The notes: generated from the letters alone by a model not told the origin. A stretch of DNA of 64,000 bases from Bacillus sp. 1780r2a1 (GCA_024134725.1 CP099863.1:1669501-1733500), one strand, 5' to 3'. Counted from the first letter of the stretch, positions 45,484-55,384 are shown. Translations and numbers: made by a program.

Positions 45484-46068
45484 TCATGAAGAAGCATTGT
45501 TCCATTTTGTGTAAGGGGTGGAAGGAGAAGTGAAGTTCATCATTGATGAAATTAACGACTGCGGGCTGCTTGAAATATTGATAAGCTGAATGGCTGATTC
45601 TTGTGAAAAGCCCTCTGTTACAGCGTGTTCAACCATACTCATTAACGCATTATAATATCCGTTCACATTGAGTAGTCCAACTGGTTTTTTATGAATACCA
45701 ATTTGGGCCCAACAAAGTGCTTCAAATAGTTCTTCAAAAGTACCAAACCCTCCTGGCAAGGCAATATAGCCATCAGCCAAATCGTGCATGGCGGCTTTTC
45801 TCTCGTGCATGCTGCTTACTTCAATCAATTCTGTAAGCGCGGTATGAACAATCTCACCGCTGAAAAGCCCTTTTGGCATAATGCCTACCACGTGACCGCC
45901 ATGCTTTAACATTTCATTAGCTACTTCACCCATCAAGCCCATTTTCGATCCACCATAAATTAATTTATAATCATGTTTAGCCATGTACGCTCCCAGTTCT
46001 ACAGCAGTATTTTTATAGTGGTGGTGAACACCAGAATTAGCTCCAGCAAAAACACAAATCGCTTTCAT
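45484..46068 (-). CDS. LOG-family nucleotide phosphoribohydrolase (YvdD-like)
   Basis: A 194-residue Rossmann-like enzyme with the LOG signatures [12 protein letters not shown] and [14 protein letters not shown] (PGGxGTxxE). LOG proteins cleave nucleoside 5'-monophosphates to base and ribose phosphate, for example cytokinin precursors in plants and AMP in bacteria. AAGGAGG lies 7 bases before ATG 46068; an ATG 6 bases further upstream overlaps the SD. Single-gene unit. Confidence 0.88.
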   Translation of the reverse strand: MKAICVFAGANSGVHHHYKNTAVELGAYMAKHDYKLIYGGSKMGLMGEVANEMLKHGGHVVGIMPKGLFSGEIVHTALTELIEVSSMHERKAAMHDLADGYIALPGGFGTFEELFEALCWAQIGIHKKPVGLLNVNGYYNALMSMVEHAVTEGFSQESAIQLINISSSPQSLISSMMNFTSPSTPYTKWNNASS

Positions 46069-46219
46069 GTGCATTCCTCCTTTTCACAATATATAGTAAT
46101 AACATTTCGTTTATTTATGATAAAACCCTTTTTTATGATAAAAAATAATCGATTCCACAAATAAGAACATACGTTTTTGTTTTGATACTAAAAAAAGTAA
46201 AACCTCTTTTGGAGTTACC

Positions 46220-46248
46220 TTGATTATTAGTATAATTTTCTTTATAAT
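46220..46248 (+). promoter_or_regulatory. Sigma-A promoter of aspartase
   Basis: TTGATT, 17 bases, TATAAT, about 120 bases before the start. A small palindrome AGCGTAGTACGCT lies at about 46284-46296 and could be an operator. Confidence 0.65.
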
Positions 46249-46369
46249 CAAAGCGTATATTAAGTGTTTAATAGAAGGCGTCATGCAGCGTAGTACGCTA
46301 GTTAAAACGGAAAAGCTGAGAATTAAGCACACTCATATAAGAATTAACTAATAGAAAGTAGGTCGCGGT

Positions 46370-47800
46370 ATGGCGAAAAAGGAACAGCAAAGTCGTATTG
46401 AAAAAGATTTTCTTGGCGAAAAGGAACTTCCAAAAGACGTATATTACGGTGTCCAAACAATGCGCGCAGTTGAAAACTTTCCAATCACTGGATACAAAGT
46501 AAACAAAGAAATGATTCGCGCTCTTGCGATGATCAAAAAAGCAGCTGCCATGGCAAATATGGATACTAAACGATTATACGATGGTATTGGAAGCGCTATC
46601 GTACAGGCGGCTGACGAAGTGATTGCAGGGCAGTGGCATGAGTATTTCATTGTGGATCCTATTCAAGGTGGAGCAGGTACATCAATGAATATGAATATGA
46701 ATGAAATTATTGCAAATCGTGCATTAGAGCTAATGGGCCATGAGAAAGGAGATTATGTAAAACTTAGTCCGAACAGTCATGTAAACATGTCTCAGTCTAC
46801 TAATGATGTGTTCCCTACCGCTATTCATCTATCAACATTGCGCCTATTAGATGATTTATTAGCAACAATGGGTAATATGGTAGAAGTCTTTAAAAAGAAA
46901 GCAAAGCAGTTTGATCCAATTATTAAAATGGGCAGAACGCATCTTCAGGATGCAGTACCAATTCGTTTAGGACAAGAATTTGCTGCATACAGTCGTGTTT
47001 TAGAGCGTGATATTAAACGTATCAGCCAATCCCGCCAGCATCTATATGAAGTGAATATGGGAGCAACTGCAGTAGGAACGGGTTTAAATGCTGATCCGAA
47101 ATATATTGAGAATGTGGTGAAGTATTTAGCTGATATTAGCGGACTACCGTTATATGGAGCAGAGCACCTTGTGGATGCAACGCAAAATACAGATGCTTAT
47201 ACAGAAGTATCAGCAGCTTTAAAAGTCTGCATGATGAACATGTCTAAAATTGCAAACGATTTACGCTTAATGGCTTCTGGCCCACGCGCAGGCTTAGCGG
47301 AAATTAGTCTTCCTGCTCGCCAGCCCGGATCTTCGATTATGCCTGGTAAAGTAAATCCAGTAATGCCAGAACTAATTAATCAAGTGGCATTCCAAGTTAT
47401 TGGAAATGACCATACGATTTGTTTGGCTTCAGAAGCAGGGCAGCTTGAGTTAAACGTAATGGAACCTGTGCTTGTCTTTAACCTATTGCAGTCTATTAGC
47501 ATCATGAACAATGGCTTTGACGCGTTTACAAAATACTGCTTAGAAGGTATTGAGGCAAACGAAGAGCGATTAAAAGAATATGTAGAGAAAAGTGTAGGCG
47601 TTATTACTGCAGTTAACCCACACTTAGGATATGAAGTTGTTTCTCGTATTGCAAGAGAAGCTATTATGACAGGGAAATCTGTACGAGAACTTTGCTTACA
47701 ACATGACGTATTGACAGAAGAAGAGCTAGATTTAATCCTAAACCCTTATGAAATGACGAATCCAGGTATTGCAGGCAACTCACTTTTTGACCGTCAATAA
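46370..47800 (+). CDS. aspA: Aspartate ammonia-lyase
   Basis: A 476-residue aspartase (AnsB in B. subtilis naming) of the fumarase/aspartase superfamily. The signature GSSIMPGKVNPVMPE with the catalytic Ser is present, as are MSQSTNDVFPTA and KMGRTHLQDAVP. It deaminates aspartate to fumarate. It precedes a malic enzyme, as in the B. subtilis ans-mle locus, but asparaginase, ansR and mleN are absent. AGTAGG precedes the ATG weakly. Confidence 0.92.
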   Translation: MAKKEQQSRIEKDFLGEKELPKDVYYGVQTMRAVENFPITGYKVNKEMIRALAMIKKAAAMANMDTKRLYDGIGSAIVQAADEVIAGQWHEYFIVDPIQGGAGTSMNMNMNEIIANRALELMGHEKGDYVKLSPNSHVNMSQSTNDVFPTAIHLSTLRLLDDLLATMGNMVEVFKKKAKQFDPIIKMGRTHLQDAVPIRLGQEFAAYSRVLERDIKRISQSRQHLYEVNMGATAVGTGLNADPKYIENVVKYLADISGLPLYGAEHLVDATQNTDAYTEVSAALKVCMMNMSKIANDLRLMASGPRAGLAEISLPARQPGSSIMPGKVNPVMPELINQVAFQVIGNDHTICLASEAGQLELNVMEPVLVFNLLQSISIMNNGFDAFTKYCLEGIEANEERLKEYVEKSVGVITAVNPHLGYEVVSRIAREAIMTGKSVRELCLQHDVLTEEELDLILNPYEMTNPGIAGNSLFDRQ

Positions 47801-47861
47801 TCGTAGGACAAGTAGACAGACTAAGAATTAACACTAAAATGATAAAAATGGAGGAGTCAAC

Positions 47862-49190
47862 ATGAGCAATATTATTCGTACTTTAATGATTCAAACACCA
47901 AGTGTACCAGGGAATTTAGGACGAGTAGCTACGGCAATTGGTCGCGTAGGTGGCGACATTGGAGAAGTTGAAACAGTTAAGGTAGGCCATAACTATACGC
48001 GAAGAAGCATTACCGTACAAGTTGAGAGCGAAGAACAACTAGAAGAGTTACTAGATGCAGTTCGTAGCTTGGATGGAATTACGCTGCACACAGTTTCAGA
48101 TGAAGTTTTACACGCTCACGAAGGCGGAAAAATTCAAATGAAAAGTAAAATGAAAATTGAAACGTTAGCGGATTTACGACGTGTGTACACACCAGGTGTA
48201 GCCAACGTATGCATGGCGATTAAAGAACAGCCAGAAAAAGCAAAAATTTATACAAGCATTAGCAACACTGTAGCTGTTGTAACAGATGGGACAGCAATCT
48301 TAGGTTTAGGTAATATTGGACCAGTAGCCGGTATGCCTGTTATGGAAGGGAAAGCAGCCCTTTTTGATCAGCTTACTAATATTAATGCTATTCCTATCTT
48401 ATTAGATGTGAACAGTCCGGAAGAAATTATTCAAACGGTTAAAAATATCTCACCAGGATTTGGTGGTATTTTACTTGAAGATATTGGTTCTCCGCATTGT
48501 TTTGAAGTGGAAGAGCGCTTGAAGAAAGAGCTGGATATTCCAGTTATGCATGACGATCAGCACGGAACGGCGGTAGTTACGTTAGCTGCAGCTATCTCAG
48601 CATGTCGCAGTGCTGGTGTTAACTTAAAACAAGCGCGTGTTGGTCAAATTGGCCTTGGAGCAGCTGGTATTGCAATTTGCCGCATGTTGATGGCATATGG
48701 TGTCGAAAGCGTAGTTGGGGCTGATAAGTCTGAAGAAGCAAAAGATCGTCTTCGTTCATACGGTGGCGAAACAGTTGATAGCCTAGAAGAGTTAATGAAG
48801 CAAAGCGATATTGTTATTGCAACAACAGGTGTACCAGGACTTATTAAGAAAGAATGGGTACAAAAAGGACAAATTATTTTAGCTCTATCAAATCCAAAGC
48901 CTGAAATTGAACAAGAAGATGCATTGGAAGCTGGAGCAATTTATGCGACAGATGGACGCTCTGTAAATAATGTATTAGGATTTCCAGGTATCTTCCGCGG
49001 TGTACTAAACGCTGGTGTTCGCGATATTACTCACAAAATGCTAGTTGCAGCTGCAGAAGCAATTGCAAATTCAACAAAACCAGGTGATTTAGTTCCTCAT
49101 CCGCTAAATGTTAATGTACATGAAGCTGTTGCTGAAGCAGTAGAGCGCGCAGCAGTACAAAGTGACGTAAAAAAGAATGTTTATCAATAA
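47862..49190 (+). CDS. mleA: NAD-dependent malic enzyme with N-terminal ACT domain (MleA-like)
   Basis: A 442-residue malic enzyme. Residues 1-80 form an ACT-like domain ([20 protein letters not shown]), absent from the other malic enzyme in this window. The catalytic part has [36 protein letters not shown] and the cofactor fold [10 protein letters not shown]. It oxidises malate to pyruvate. It follows aspartase by 61 bases and shares its terminator, so aspartate can flow via fumarate and malate to pyruvate. GGAGG precedes the ATG. Confidence 0.9.
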   Translation: MSNIIRTLMIQTPSVPGNLGRVATAIGRVGGDIGEVETVKVGHNYTRRSITVQVESEEQLEELLDAVRSLDGITLHTVSDEVLHAHEGGKIQMKSKMKIETLADLRRVYTPGVANVCMAIKEQPEKAKIYTSISNTVAVVTDGTAILGLGNIGPVAGMPVMEGKAALFDQLTNINAIPILLDVNSPEEIIQTVKNISPGFGGILLEDIGSPHCFEVEERLKKELDIPVMHDDQHGTAVVTLAAAISACRSAGVNLKQARVGQIGLGAAGIAICRMLMAYGVESVVGADKSEEAKDRLRSYGGETVDSLEELMKQSDIVIATTGVPGLIKKEWVQKGQIILALSNPKPEIEQEDALEAGAIYATDGRSVNNVLGFPGIFRGVLNAGVRDITHKMLVAAAEAIANSTKPGDLVPHPLNVNVHEAVAEAVERAAVQSDVKKNVYQ

Positions 49191-49193
49191 TGA

Positions 49194-49234
49194 ATAAAAA
49201 AACCGCACTGAAATAATTCAGTGCGGTTTTTTAT
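49194..49234 (+). terminator. Aspartase operon terminator
   Basis: AAAAACCGCACTGAA/TTCAGTGCGGTTTTTT. Confidence 0.93.
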
Positions 49235-49335
49235 ATACAAATTAGAAAAAATATGAAAAAATACATATTATTGAAACTTTTTGGGTAGCACAAGCGTATA
49301 AAAAGAAAGAATAAATGAATTGAGAGGATATATAT

Positions 49336-49818
49336 ATGGAAATTACACATTTACAGGGGAAGCTACCTTCCGCAGCTAAAAGCGCAATGAGAATTCAAGC
49401 GTTGTTGCCACATCTAGTATGGTTAGCTGGCACAATTGGTTATTATGTTCTTGTTTATTTTTTTAATTGGTGGATTTGGGTTTTTTGGGTTTCTGGAGCT
49501 TTGCTAATTGTTAGCTTTGTTGTGTATGTTGTTATCGCCCCCAGCATTTACATGAAAGTGTATTCGTACCAACTAACAGAGACGCATATTGAAGTACAAA
49601 AAGGTTTGTTTATCTGGAGTCATACAAAAGTGCCGATTGTGAAGGTACAACATGTGGAAACATCTACGGGTCCAATTTTACGTAGATACGGTCTTGCCTC
49701 AATTAATGTTGTAACAGCTGCAGGGTTTCTTGAGTTTCCAGCTCTACAATCAGAAGATGCAAATAACTTACGCGAAACAATCGCAAAGATGGCAGAGGTG
49801 AAGGACGAATATGAGTAA
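49336..49818 (+). CDS. YdbS-like bacterial PH-domain membrane protein
   Basis: A 160-residue protein with two N-terminal membrane helices (about 25-75) and one bPH_2 domain (SYQLTETHIEVQKGLFIWSH, then VPIVKVQHVETS and GLASINVVTAAG). It pairs with the next gene as YdbS-YdbT do in B. subtilis; that pair is implicated in resistance to some bacteriocins. GAGAGGAT precedes the ATG. The 8-base overlap with the next gene indicates coupling. Confidence 0.88.
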   Translation: MEITHLQGKLPSAAKSAMRIQALLPHLVWLAGTIGYYVLVYFFNWWIWVFWVSGALLIVSFVVYVVIAPSIYMKVYSYQLTETHIEVQKGLFIWSHTKVPIVKVQHVETSTGPILRRYGLASINVVTAAGFLEFPALQSEDANNLRETIAKMAEVKDEYE

Positions 49819-51217
49819 AAAATTACATCCTCTTGCCGTTCTTGTTCAAGCTGCAAAGTACATAAAAGACAATATTTTACCATTTGCATTTTTAATTATT
49901 CTTCAGCGAGATAAGATTTTGACATACTGGTGGATAGGTTTAATCATTGTAGGCATCAGCTTGTTTTTTGCATTTATTAAATGGAAAACATTTCGTTATG
50001 AAGTTACGGAAAAAGAAATTCGAATCAAAAAAGGCGTCTTTAAAAAAGAAAATAGTTTTATTCAATTAACGCGTATTCAATCAATTCAAATTGATCAGCC
50101 TTTCCTCTTTCGACTAGTTAGACTTGCACGACTTCGTATCGAAACAGCAGGTGGAACAGGAATGGGGGCAGAAGTGGATTTGCCGGGCATCTTGATGAAA
50201 GATGCTCACGAGTTAAAAACAATGCTTCAAGCAGGGGAGTCTCTTTCAGTGGAAGAGAGTCCTGAAAGGGAAAATATCATTAAAACATTAAAGGTTCCTA
50301 CCAGTCGCTTAGTAATTGCTGCTGCATTATCGGCAAACTTTGGCTATATTTTTGCTGGACTAGGTGTGCTGTACGAATACGTGGATGACTTAATCAACCC
50401 ATGGATTCAAAATGCTTATGAACAAATTATTACCCAGTCAATTGTAGCTATTATCATATTAGTATTTTTTATTTTATGCATAGCGTATATACTTTCTATT
50501 ATTTTGTACGTAATTCGCTTTGGTAATTTTGTGGTGGAGCGTTATGAAAAGCATCTTCAAGTTCAGTACGGGTTATTAAACAAGCGCTCGCTCACGGTTC
50601 CTTTTGAAAAGATTAAGGCAATTACAGTTGAAGAAGGACTTCTTCAACGTTTATTTGGCTGGGGAGCTATTTCGTTAAAAGTCGTAACTTCTGATTTAGA
50701 ACAAAAAGTATATTTACACCCATTTCTAAAGAAAAAAGAAATGGTGGATGTTTTTTCAGATTATCTTCCTACTTATCATTATCTTGAGTATAAGCCAAAC
50801 GTAGTGAGAAACTATGTTTGGTATAAGCTGTTGTATGTCTTCATCCCAGCTTGTATTGCAGTGATAGCAATTAGCTTTTGGAAAGTTCAGCTTGTGTGGG
50901 GAGTAGTTATCCTCTTTCTAGCAGCTTGGCTATTAACATGGTTTGGATATCGCCAAGGAGGCGTAATGATGACACGTGAATTTTTAAGTGTTCGATCCCA
51001 GTTTATCACTCGGAAAACAACGATTATGCAGCGTAGAAAGATTCAGGATGTCAAAGTGAAAGCAAGCAGCAGGTTTTGGAAAAAAGGGTGGCGTTATCTT
51101 AGTGTATCAACGATGGGGCTTGGTTCTTCCTATGGAGTGGGCTACTTGCCAGAGCGCATATGGAAACCAATCTTTGATGAAGTTACACGTTGGGATGTTA
51201 AGAAAGATAAAGTATGA
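49811..51217 (+). CDS. YdbT-like membrane protein with three bPH_2 domains
   Basis: A 468-residue protein. Three copies of the bPH_2 motif (YEVTEKEIRIKKGVF; YEKHLQVQYGLLNKRSLTVP; REFLSVRSQFITRKTTI) alternate with paired membrane helices. It probably forms a complex with the YdbS-like partner. The role in Bacillus is unknown beyond the bacteriocin resistance link. It overlaps the cysteine-rich ORF by 4 bases (ATGA). Confidence 0.88.
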   Translation: MSKKLHPLAVLVQAAKYIKDNILPFAFLIILQRDKILTYWWIGLIIVGISLFFAFIKWKTFRYEVTEKEIRIKKGVFKKENSFIQLTRIQSIQIDQPFLFRLVRLARLRIETAGGTGMGAEVDLPGILMKDAHELKTMLQAGESLSVEESPERENIIKTLKVPTSRLVIAAALSANFGYIFAGLGVLYEYVDDLINPWIQNAYEQIITQSIVAIIILVFFILCIAYILSIILYVIRFGNFVVERYEKHLQVQYGLLNKRSLTVPFEKIKAITVEEGLLQRLFGWGAISLKVVTSDLEQKVYLHPFLKKKEMVDVFSDYLPTYHYLEYKPNVVRNYVWYKLLYVFIPACIAVIAISFWKVQLVWGVVILFLAAWLLTWFGYRQGGVMMTREFLSVRSQFITRKTTIMQRRKIQDVKVKASSRFWKKGWRYLSVSTMGLGSSYGVGYLPERIWKPIFDEVTRWDVKKDKV

Positions 51218-51399
51218 TGAGCAGAATGTGTCCACTGTGTGGAAAACAGAACGGCTGTCAGTATGTTTTAAAAGAAGAAGAATTTACTTGTTGGTGCACA
51301 GAAGAAGAGTTTCCTACTGCGTTGACAGCAAGTTCTAGTCATTCTTGCATTTGCAAATCCTGCTTGCAAGTCTATAAAGAGAGTCAGCGTGAAGAGTAG
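51214..51399 (+). CDS. Cysteine-rich CWC-type small protein (61 aa)
   Basis: A 61-residue protein with seven Cys, including CPLCGKQNGC, CWC and CICKSC, which fits the cysteine-rich CWC family and a zinc- or metal-binding fold. Translation is coupled to the PH-domain gene through ATGATGA. Function unknown. The terminator stem overlaps its 3' end. Confidence 0.75.
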   Translation: MMSRMCPLCGKQNGCQYVLKEEEFTCWCTEEEFPTALTASSSHSCICKSCLQVYKESQREE

Positions 51400-51422
51400 T
51401 ACTTCCGCTGACTCTCTTTACT
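51378..51422. terminator. Bidirectional terminator
   Basis: AGAGAGTCAGCG/CGCTGACTCTCT with a 15-base loop, between convergent genes. Confidence 0.8.
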
Positions 51423-52783
51423 TAATTAATCAATGCTTGTAAGGGAGCAGGAATTCGTCCACCGCGATTTACCAATCGTTCAGAGCTGTAAGGATTAACA
51501 CCCATAACTGGCGCTCGGCCTAGAAGGCCACCGAACTCGACCATTTCACCTTCATTTTTACCGGGTACAGGAATAACACGTACAGCCGTTGTTTTTTTGT
51601 TAATCATTCCAATTGCCGCTTCATCAGCAATTATTCCGGAAAGCGTAGCAGGACTAACATCCCCTGTTAAGGCGATCATATCTAAACCAACGGAACATAC
51701 GCAAGTCATCGCTTCAAGTTTTGACAGATTTAGAGAACCATCAGTAATTCCTTTAATCATCCCATTATCTTCACTTACGGGAATAAAAGCCCCGCTTAGC
51801 CCACCGACGTAAGAGCTAGCCATTGCACCACCTTTTTTTACAGCATCGTTCATAAGTGCTAAAGCAGCAATTGTACCGTGAGTGCCCACACGTTCTAAAC
51901 CAATTTCTTCTAAGATTTCAGCAACGCTGTCGTTAATAGCATTAGTAGGCGCTAGCGATAAGTCCATGATACCGAAGGGGACGTTTAGTCGCTCAGCTAC
52001 GACGCGTCCAATTAACTCACCAGCGCGCGTAATTTTGAATACCGTTTTTTTAATTACTTCAGATACTTCACCTAAATCAGCGTTAGGATGACGTTTTAAT
52101 GCATTTAAAACAACACCAGGACCACTAACACCTACATTTAAGACCACTTCACCTTCACCGGATCCGTGAAAAGCTCCGGCCATAAATGGATTGTCTTCAA
52201 CAGGATTACAAAAAACCACAAGTTTTGCACAAGCAATGCCGTCACGATCTTTTGTACGTTCCGCAGCTTCTTTAATAATAATACCGAGCTGTTTCACAGC
52301 ATCCATATTAATACCCGTACGAGTGGTAGCTACTGAGATGGAAGAACAAACGCGTTCTGTTACGCTAAGAGCTTCAGGCAGCGCGTCCAGTAGCGTTTGA
52401 TCACTTTTTGAAATTCCTTTATGAATAAGAGCTGAGAAGCCACCGATAAAATCAACGCCAACCTGCTGTGCAGCGCGGTCTAGTGTTTTAGCAAGGGTAA
52501 TTGTTTCTTCAACCGTTGCATGGCCTAAAATCTCTGCGATAGGAGTAATTGATATGCGCTTATTGACAATTGGAATTCCATATTCTTTTTCAACCTGTTC
52601 CGCTGTTTCTTTTAATTCGCCTGCATATGAAACAATTTTATTGTAAACATTTTGATTCATTGTTTCAAAGTTAGAATCTGCACAGTCTCTTAAACTAATA
52701 CCCATTGTTACTGTACGGATATCAAGGTTTTCCATTTGGACCATGCGGATGGTTTCCATCATTTCTGTTAAGGCAATGCTCAT
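51422..52783 (-). CDS. UPF0210 (DUF711) PFL-like protein
   Basis: A 453-residue protein of the UPF0210 family, which has a pyruvate-formate-lyase-like fold but no glycyl radical. It has the family blocks [55 protein letters not shown] and [12 protein letters not shown]. Activity is unknown. AAAGGAG sets the start at 52783; an upstream ATG at 52831 lies inside the ACT gene. It is cotranscribed with the ACT gene behind a glycine riboswitch. Confidence 0.88.
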   Translation of the reverse strand: MSIALTEMMETIRMVQMENLDIRTVTMGISLRDCADSNFETMNQNVYNKIVSYAGELKETAEQVEKEYGIPIVNKRISITPIAEILGHATVEETITLAKTLDRAAQQVGVDFIGGFSALIHKGISKSDQTLLDALPEALSVTERVCSSISVATTRTGINMDAVKQLGIIIKEAAERTKDRDGIACAKLVVFCNPVEDNPFMAGAFHGSGEGEVVLNVGVSGPGVVLNALKRHPNADLGEVSEVIKKTVFKITRAGELIGRVVAERLNVPFGIMDLSLAPTNAINDSVAEILEEIGLERVGTHGTIAALALMNDAVKKGGAMASSYVGGLSGAFIPVSEDNGMIKGITDGSLNLSKLEAMTCVCSVGLDMIALTGDVSPATLSGIIADEAAIGMINKKTTAVRVIPVPGKNEGEMVEFGGLLGRAPVMGVNPYSSERLVNRGGRIPAPLQALIN

Positions 52784-52796
52784 ATTAATTTCTCCT

Positions 52797-53069
52797 TTAT
52801 ACGCGGTGCATAGCTTGGAACGTTTCTTCAAGCTGCACGTGAATTTTTAAACCAAGCTCTTCGCTAATGTTATTTAAAGAATGTTGTAGCGAGTTTAGTT
52901 CAGTAGTTGATACATCGACAATCATCATCATTGTAAAAAAATCTTGTAATATTGTCTGACTAATATCGAGAATATTAACACCTTGATTTGATAAGATAGT
53001 TGTGACGCTCGAAATGATACCTACTTGATCTTGTCCAATTACGCTAACCACAGCGCGCTTTTGTTGCAT
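52797..53069 (-). CDS. ACT-domain protein, UPF0237 family
   Basis: A 90-residue single ACT domain: [21 protein letters not shown], then [17 protein letters not shown]. It resembles regulatory ACT proteins such as GcvR halves, and amino-acid (glycine?) binding is likely. GAGGTGATTATT sets the start at 53069. It is the first gene of the operon downstream of the glycine riboswitch, 13 bases from UPF0210. Confidence 0.87.
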   Translation of the reverse strand: MQQKRAVVSVIGQDQVGIISSVTTILSNQGVNILDISQTILQDFFTMMMIVDVSTTELNSLQHSLNNISEELGLKIHVQLEETFQAMHRV

Positions 53070-53097
53070 AATAATCACCTCAAAAATAATATAGAAA

Positions 53098-53128
53098 ATA
53101 AAAAAAGAGATTGGAAGAATCCAATCTC
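53098..53128 (-). terminator. Riboswitch expression-platform terminator
   Basis: GAGATTGG/CCAATCTC followed on the minus strand by TTTTTTTATTTTC, between the aptamer and the ACT-domain gene. It fits a transcription-attenuating platform. Confidence 0.85.
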
Positions 53129-53290
53129 GAATAGGTCATCGAATAACATACGTATGTATCGTTACTCTTCTGTCCTTTTGCCTGAGATTGTGAATCCTTC
53201 GGCGCCGCCTGTGCGGTCTCTCCAGAAGCTGCTCCTGTTGTAGTGTTATCCACAACAATCATTGCTTGGGGAATATTCAACTTAGTATTG
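53129..53290 (-). ncRNA. Glycine riboswitch (single aptamer)
   Basis: On the minus strand the leader reads CTGGAGAGACC ... GCGCCGAAGG ... CTCAGGCAAAAGGACAG, which are the conserved blocks of the glycine aptamer. CTTCTG and CAGAAG can form P1. The aptamer core spans 53165-53228. A hairpin 5' of it (TGTTGTGG/CTACAACA) may act as the ghost aptamer of singlet types. A terminator lies between it and the ACT gene, so glycine would switch the UPF0237-UPF0210 operon, most likely on. Confidence 0.9.
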
Positions 53291-53478
53291 GCTCAAAAAC
53301 CAATAGAGAAATCATATCAACAAAGGAAAGGATAGTCAACTTTTTTGAACATTTGTATTATTTTATCACGTGTACGTAGGGAGGCTGGGGGTGCTTTGAA
53401 GTCCTTTTGCTTAAGGTGGTATGTCACAGTTAAAAGTAGAATAAGCGAAGGGGAAAAGGTACGATTTTTATAAAAATA

Positions 53479-53512
53479 AAAAAGGAAAGCGTATAGAAGT
53501 CGCTTTCCTTTA
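53479..53512 (-). terminator. Terminator of the M14 peptidase gene
   Basis: AAAGGAAAGCG/CGCTTTCCTTT with a 9-base loop and minus-strand T-run. Confidence 0.88.
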
Positions 53513-53524
53513 ATAATTGTTGGC

Positions 53525-54580
53525 TTACTCGTCTTCTCCAGAAGGACGAGTTGTTTGAGTAGCAAGCGTGTCCCAAAAGCTTGTATCTGCTTTTTCTATT
53601 GAGCCATCCGCAATAGCTCGTACAGTTGAGTCTAAAGTAGTGATTGTTTGTTTAATTAAATAGCCGTTGCTTTTTTGACCAAGTACATATGATTCGTTGT
53701 TGTGATCGGACATTCCGCGCATTTCAAAGAGAAGGGTTGCAATACCATACTCAGTCGCAGCGCCGTTACGGCCAATCGCGTTATCAGAACCGCCAGCATA
53801 TTTACCAAGGTGTCCCCAACCTTTTGAGTCAACGGAATGAAAGACAACAGACCCTAGCTTTTTCGATTTCTCAACCACTTCAGGCTTTACCTGGGGATTT
53901 GTTGGATAAAGAATAGAACCGGACACAAGTTTTCCGTCACGTTCACTTTGTGTACCTTGATGATGCAAATCAATCATGTAGTCAATCTTATATTTACTTA
54001 ATACGTTATTATGAAGAGCCTTTGTTTCAGGTTGCTCTTTTTTTACATGGTCACGGTTTAAGTCTACTTCCATGGCATTATAACGAGTTAAGTGACGATC
54101 TCCGCTTGCTCTATAGTCATCCAATGAGAAGTTTACGTCGCCCATCGCTCCGTCAGCGTTCAACATTGGTACAATTAAAATATTTACATTGTCAAGAATT
54201 CCTTTTGTTTTATTAGTCCCTAGGTGTTTAATAAACTCTAGAGTTCCTTCAGTCGTTAGTTGTTCATTTCCATGCTGCTGTGTTAAAAACAAAATGGTTG
54301 GGTTGTCTGGATTTGATATGTACTTGACTAAATGAATGTCGCGACCTTTTACAGTTTGTCCAATGACTTCAAGGTTCATTGCGCTTTGTTTTGCTTCTTG
54401 CGTTTTTAAGAAGTTTACCATTTCTTCATATGTATGGAGAATTGACGTGTTGATCGTTTCATTTTGACCAACGTTTGGACCGTTTCCAACAGCTTGAGCA
54501 GGTAGTGTAGTTGATGTAAATACCCCTAATGTCATAATACTAGATAATGATAATACCGTGATTTTCTTTTTCAATGTCAT
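53525..54580 (-). CDS. Secreted M14-family zinc carboxypeptidase
   Basis: A 351-residue exported protein. The signal peptide ends near AQAVGNG (about residue 30). M14 motifs are visible: QQHGNEQ (HxxE zinc pair, near residue 103), the metal His in IDLHHQGTQ, and the late Glu in LLFEMRGM. It probably trims amino acids or peptidoglycan peptides outside the cell. The SD is weak (GGGGG before ATG). Single-gene unit. Confidence 0.85.
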   Translation of the reverse strand: MTLKKKITVLSLSSIMTLGVFTSTTLPAQAVGNGPNVGQNETINTSILHTYEEMVNFLKTQEAKQSAMNLEVIGQTVKGRDIHLVKYISNPDNPTILFLTQQHGNEQLTTEGTLEFIKHLGTNKTKGILDNVNILIVPMLNADGAMGDVNFSLDDYRASGDRHLTRYNAMEVDLNRDHVKKEQPETKALHNNVLSKYKIDYMIDLHHQGTQSERDGKLVSGSILYPTNPQVKPEVVEKSKKLGSVVFHSVDSKGWGHLGKYAGGSDNAIGRNGAATEYGIATLLFEMRGMSDHNNESYVLGQKSNGYLIKQTITTLDSTVRAIADGSIEKADTSFWDTLATQTTRPSGEDE

Positions 54581-54852
54581 CCTAATTCCCCCAAGATATC
54601 AGATTATACGCTATGCCTGTACACACAGCGCTACTCTTTTATAATAGAATAAGTAGTTAAAAAAGGCATGAGCTTAAAATACTGTATTTTGAGAATATTT
54701 TAATGAGAAGATTAATAACCTATTGCAATCATACAAGCAAGTGGAAGGTAAGCTAGGAGAGAAGGGGGGAGTAATGGTAGTGCTGAGTGAGCTAAACTAT
54801 TGATTATCATCATAGGTAGAATAAAAAGTTAGGTATTATAGGAATACTATGC

Positions 54853-54936
54853 TATACTAAGTTTACCATTTTCTTTACCAGTTACTATCTGTGTTTTGAT
54901 TTTCCCTATTCATTCGTGAGTAGGGTTTTTATTATG
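54853..54936 (+). ncRNA. Candidate orphan small RNA
   Basis: A strong terminator (CCCTATTCA, UUCG loop, TGAGTAGGG, then TTTTT) stands 300 bases from any plus-strand gene. A -10-like TATACT at 54853 would give a transcript of about 70 bases. The -35 box is poor. Evidence is structural only. Confidence 0.3.
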
Positions 54937-54954
54937 TCCAAATTTTGTTGCAAA

Positions 54955-54987
54955 TTAAAAACAGACTCTACAAGTAGAGTCTGTTCA
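54955..54987 (-). terminator. Cold shock gene terminator
   Basis: AACAGACTCTAC/TAGAGTCTGTT around a short loop; T-run on the minus strand. Confidence 0.92.
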
Positions 54988-55003
54988 TAGGTGTCTGTAT
55001 TAA

Positions 55004-55204
55004 TTATGCTTTTTGAACGTTAGTAGCTTGAGGTCCACGTTGACCTTGCTCAACTTCAAAAGTTACAGCTTGACCTTCATCTAAAGATTTGAAACCTTCG
55101 CTTTGGATTGCTGAGAAATGTACGAATACATCGTCTCCGTTTTCGCGCTCGATGAATCCAAAACCTTTTTCTGCGTTAAACCATTTTACTTTACCTTGTT
55201 CCAT
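55004..55204 (-). CDS. Cold shock protein (CspA family)
   Basis: A 66-residue RNA-chaperone of the cold shock family: RNP1 KGFGFI, RNP2 VFVHF, with the usual KWFNAEKG start and GPQATNV end. It melts mRNA structure in the cold. GAGGAGG before ATG 55204 sets the start. A hairpin GTGTGC/GCACAC sits directly upstream of that SD. Confidence 0.95.
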   Translation of the reverse strand: MEQGKVKWFNAEKGFGFIERENGDDVFVHFSAIQSEGFKSLDEGQAVTFEVEQGQRGPQATNVQKA

Positions 55205-55216
55205 AGTTGTTGCCTC

Positions 55217-55233
55217 CTCGTGTGCTTTGCACA
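55217..55233 (-). promoter_or_regulatory. Leader hairpin next to the csp SD
   Basis: GTGTGC AAA GCACAC (minus strand) ends 2 bases before GAGGAGG. It could modulate translation with temperature, as known csp leaders do; this is inferred. Confidence 0.45.
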
Positions 55234-55384
55234 CATTGTGTTACTATTCTTGCTCAAATCTTCAGACGAAAGTTGTTAACTTGTCAATCCTTACCGAACA
55301 AAAATAATTCTTCCTAAGCATAACAGAAACAAATCAGTATTGCAAGTAAAGGGAGAAATAACTACGTACTTTTATCAATTTCAC

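Larger units (their letters stand above)
54581..55003. other. Intergenic region between M14 peptidase and cold shock gene
   Basis: Holds a terminator without an upstream gene at 54904-54930 (possible small RNA) and the csp terminator. No ORF with SD was found. Confidence 0.5.

Noticed and set aside
53025-53243. Plus-strand open frame of 72 codons across the riboswitch region
   Set aside because: The conserved sequence is explained by the riboswitch on the opposite strand; no SD.
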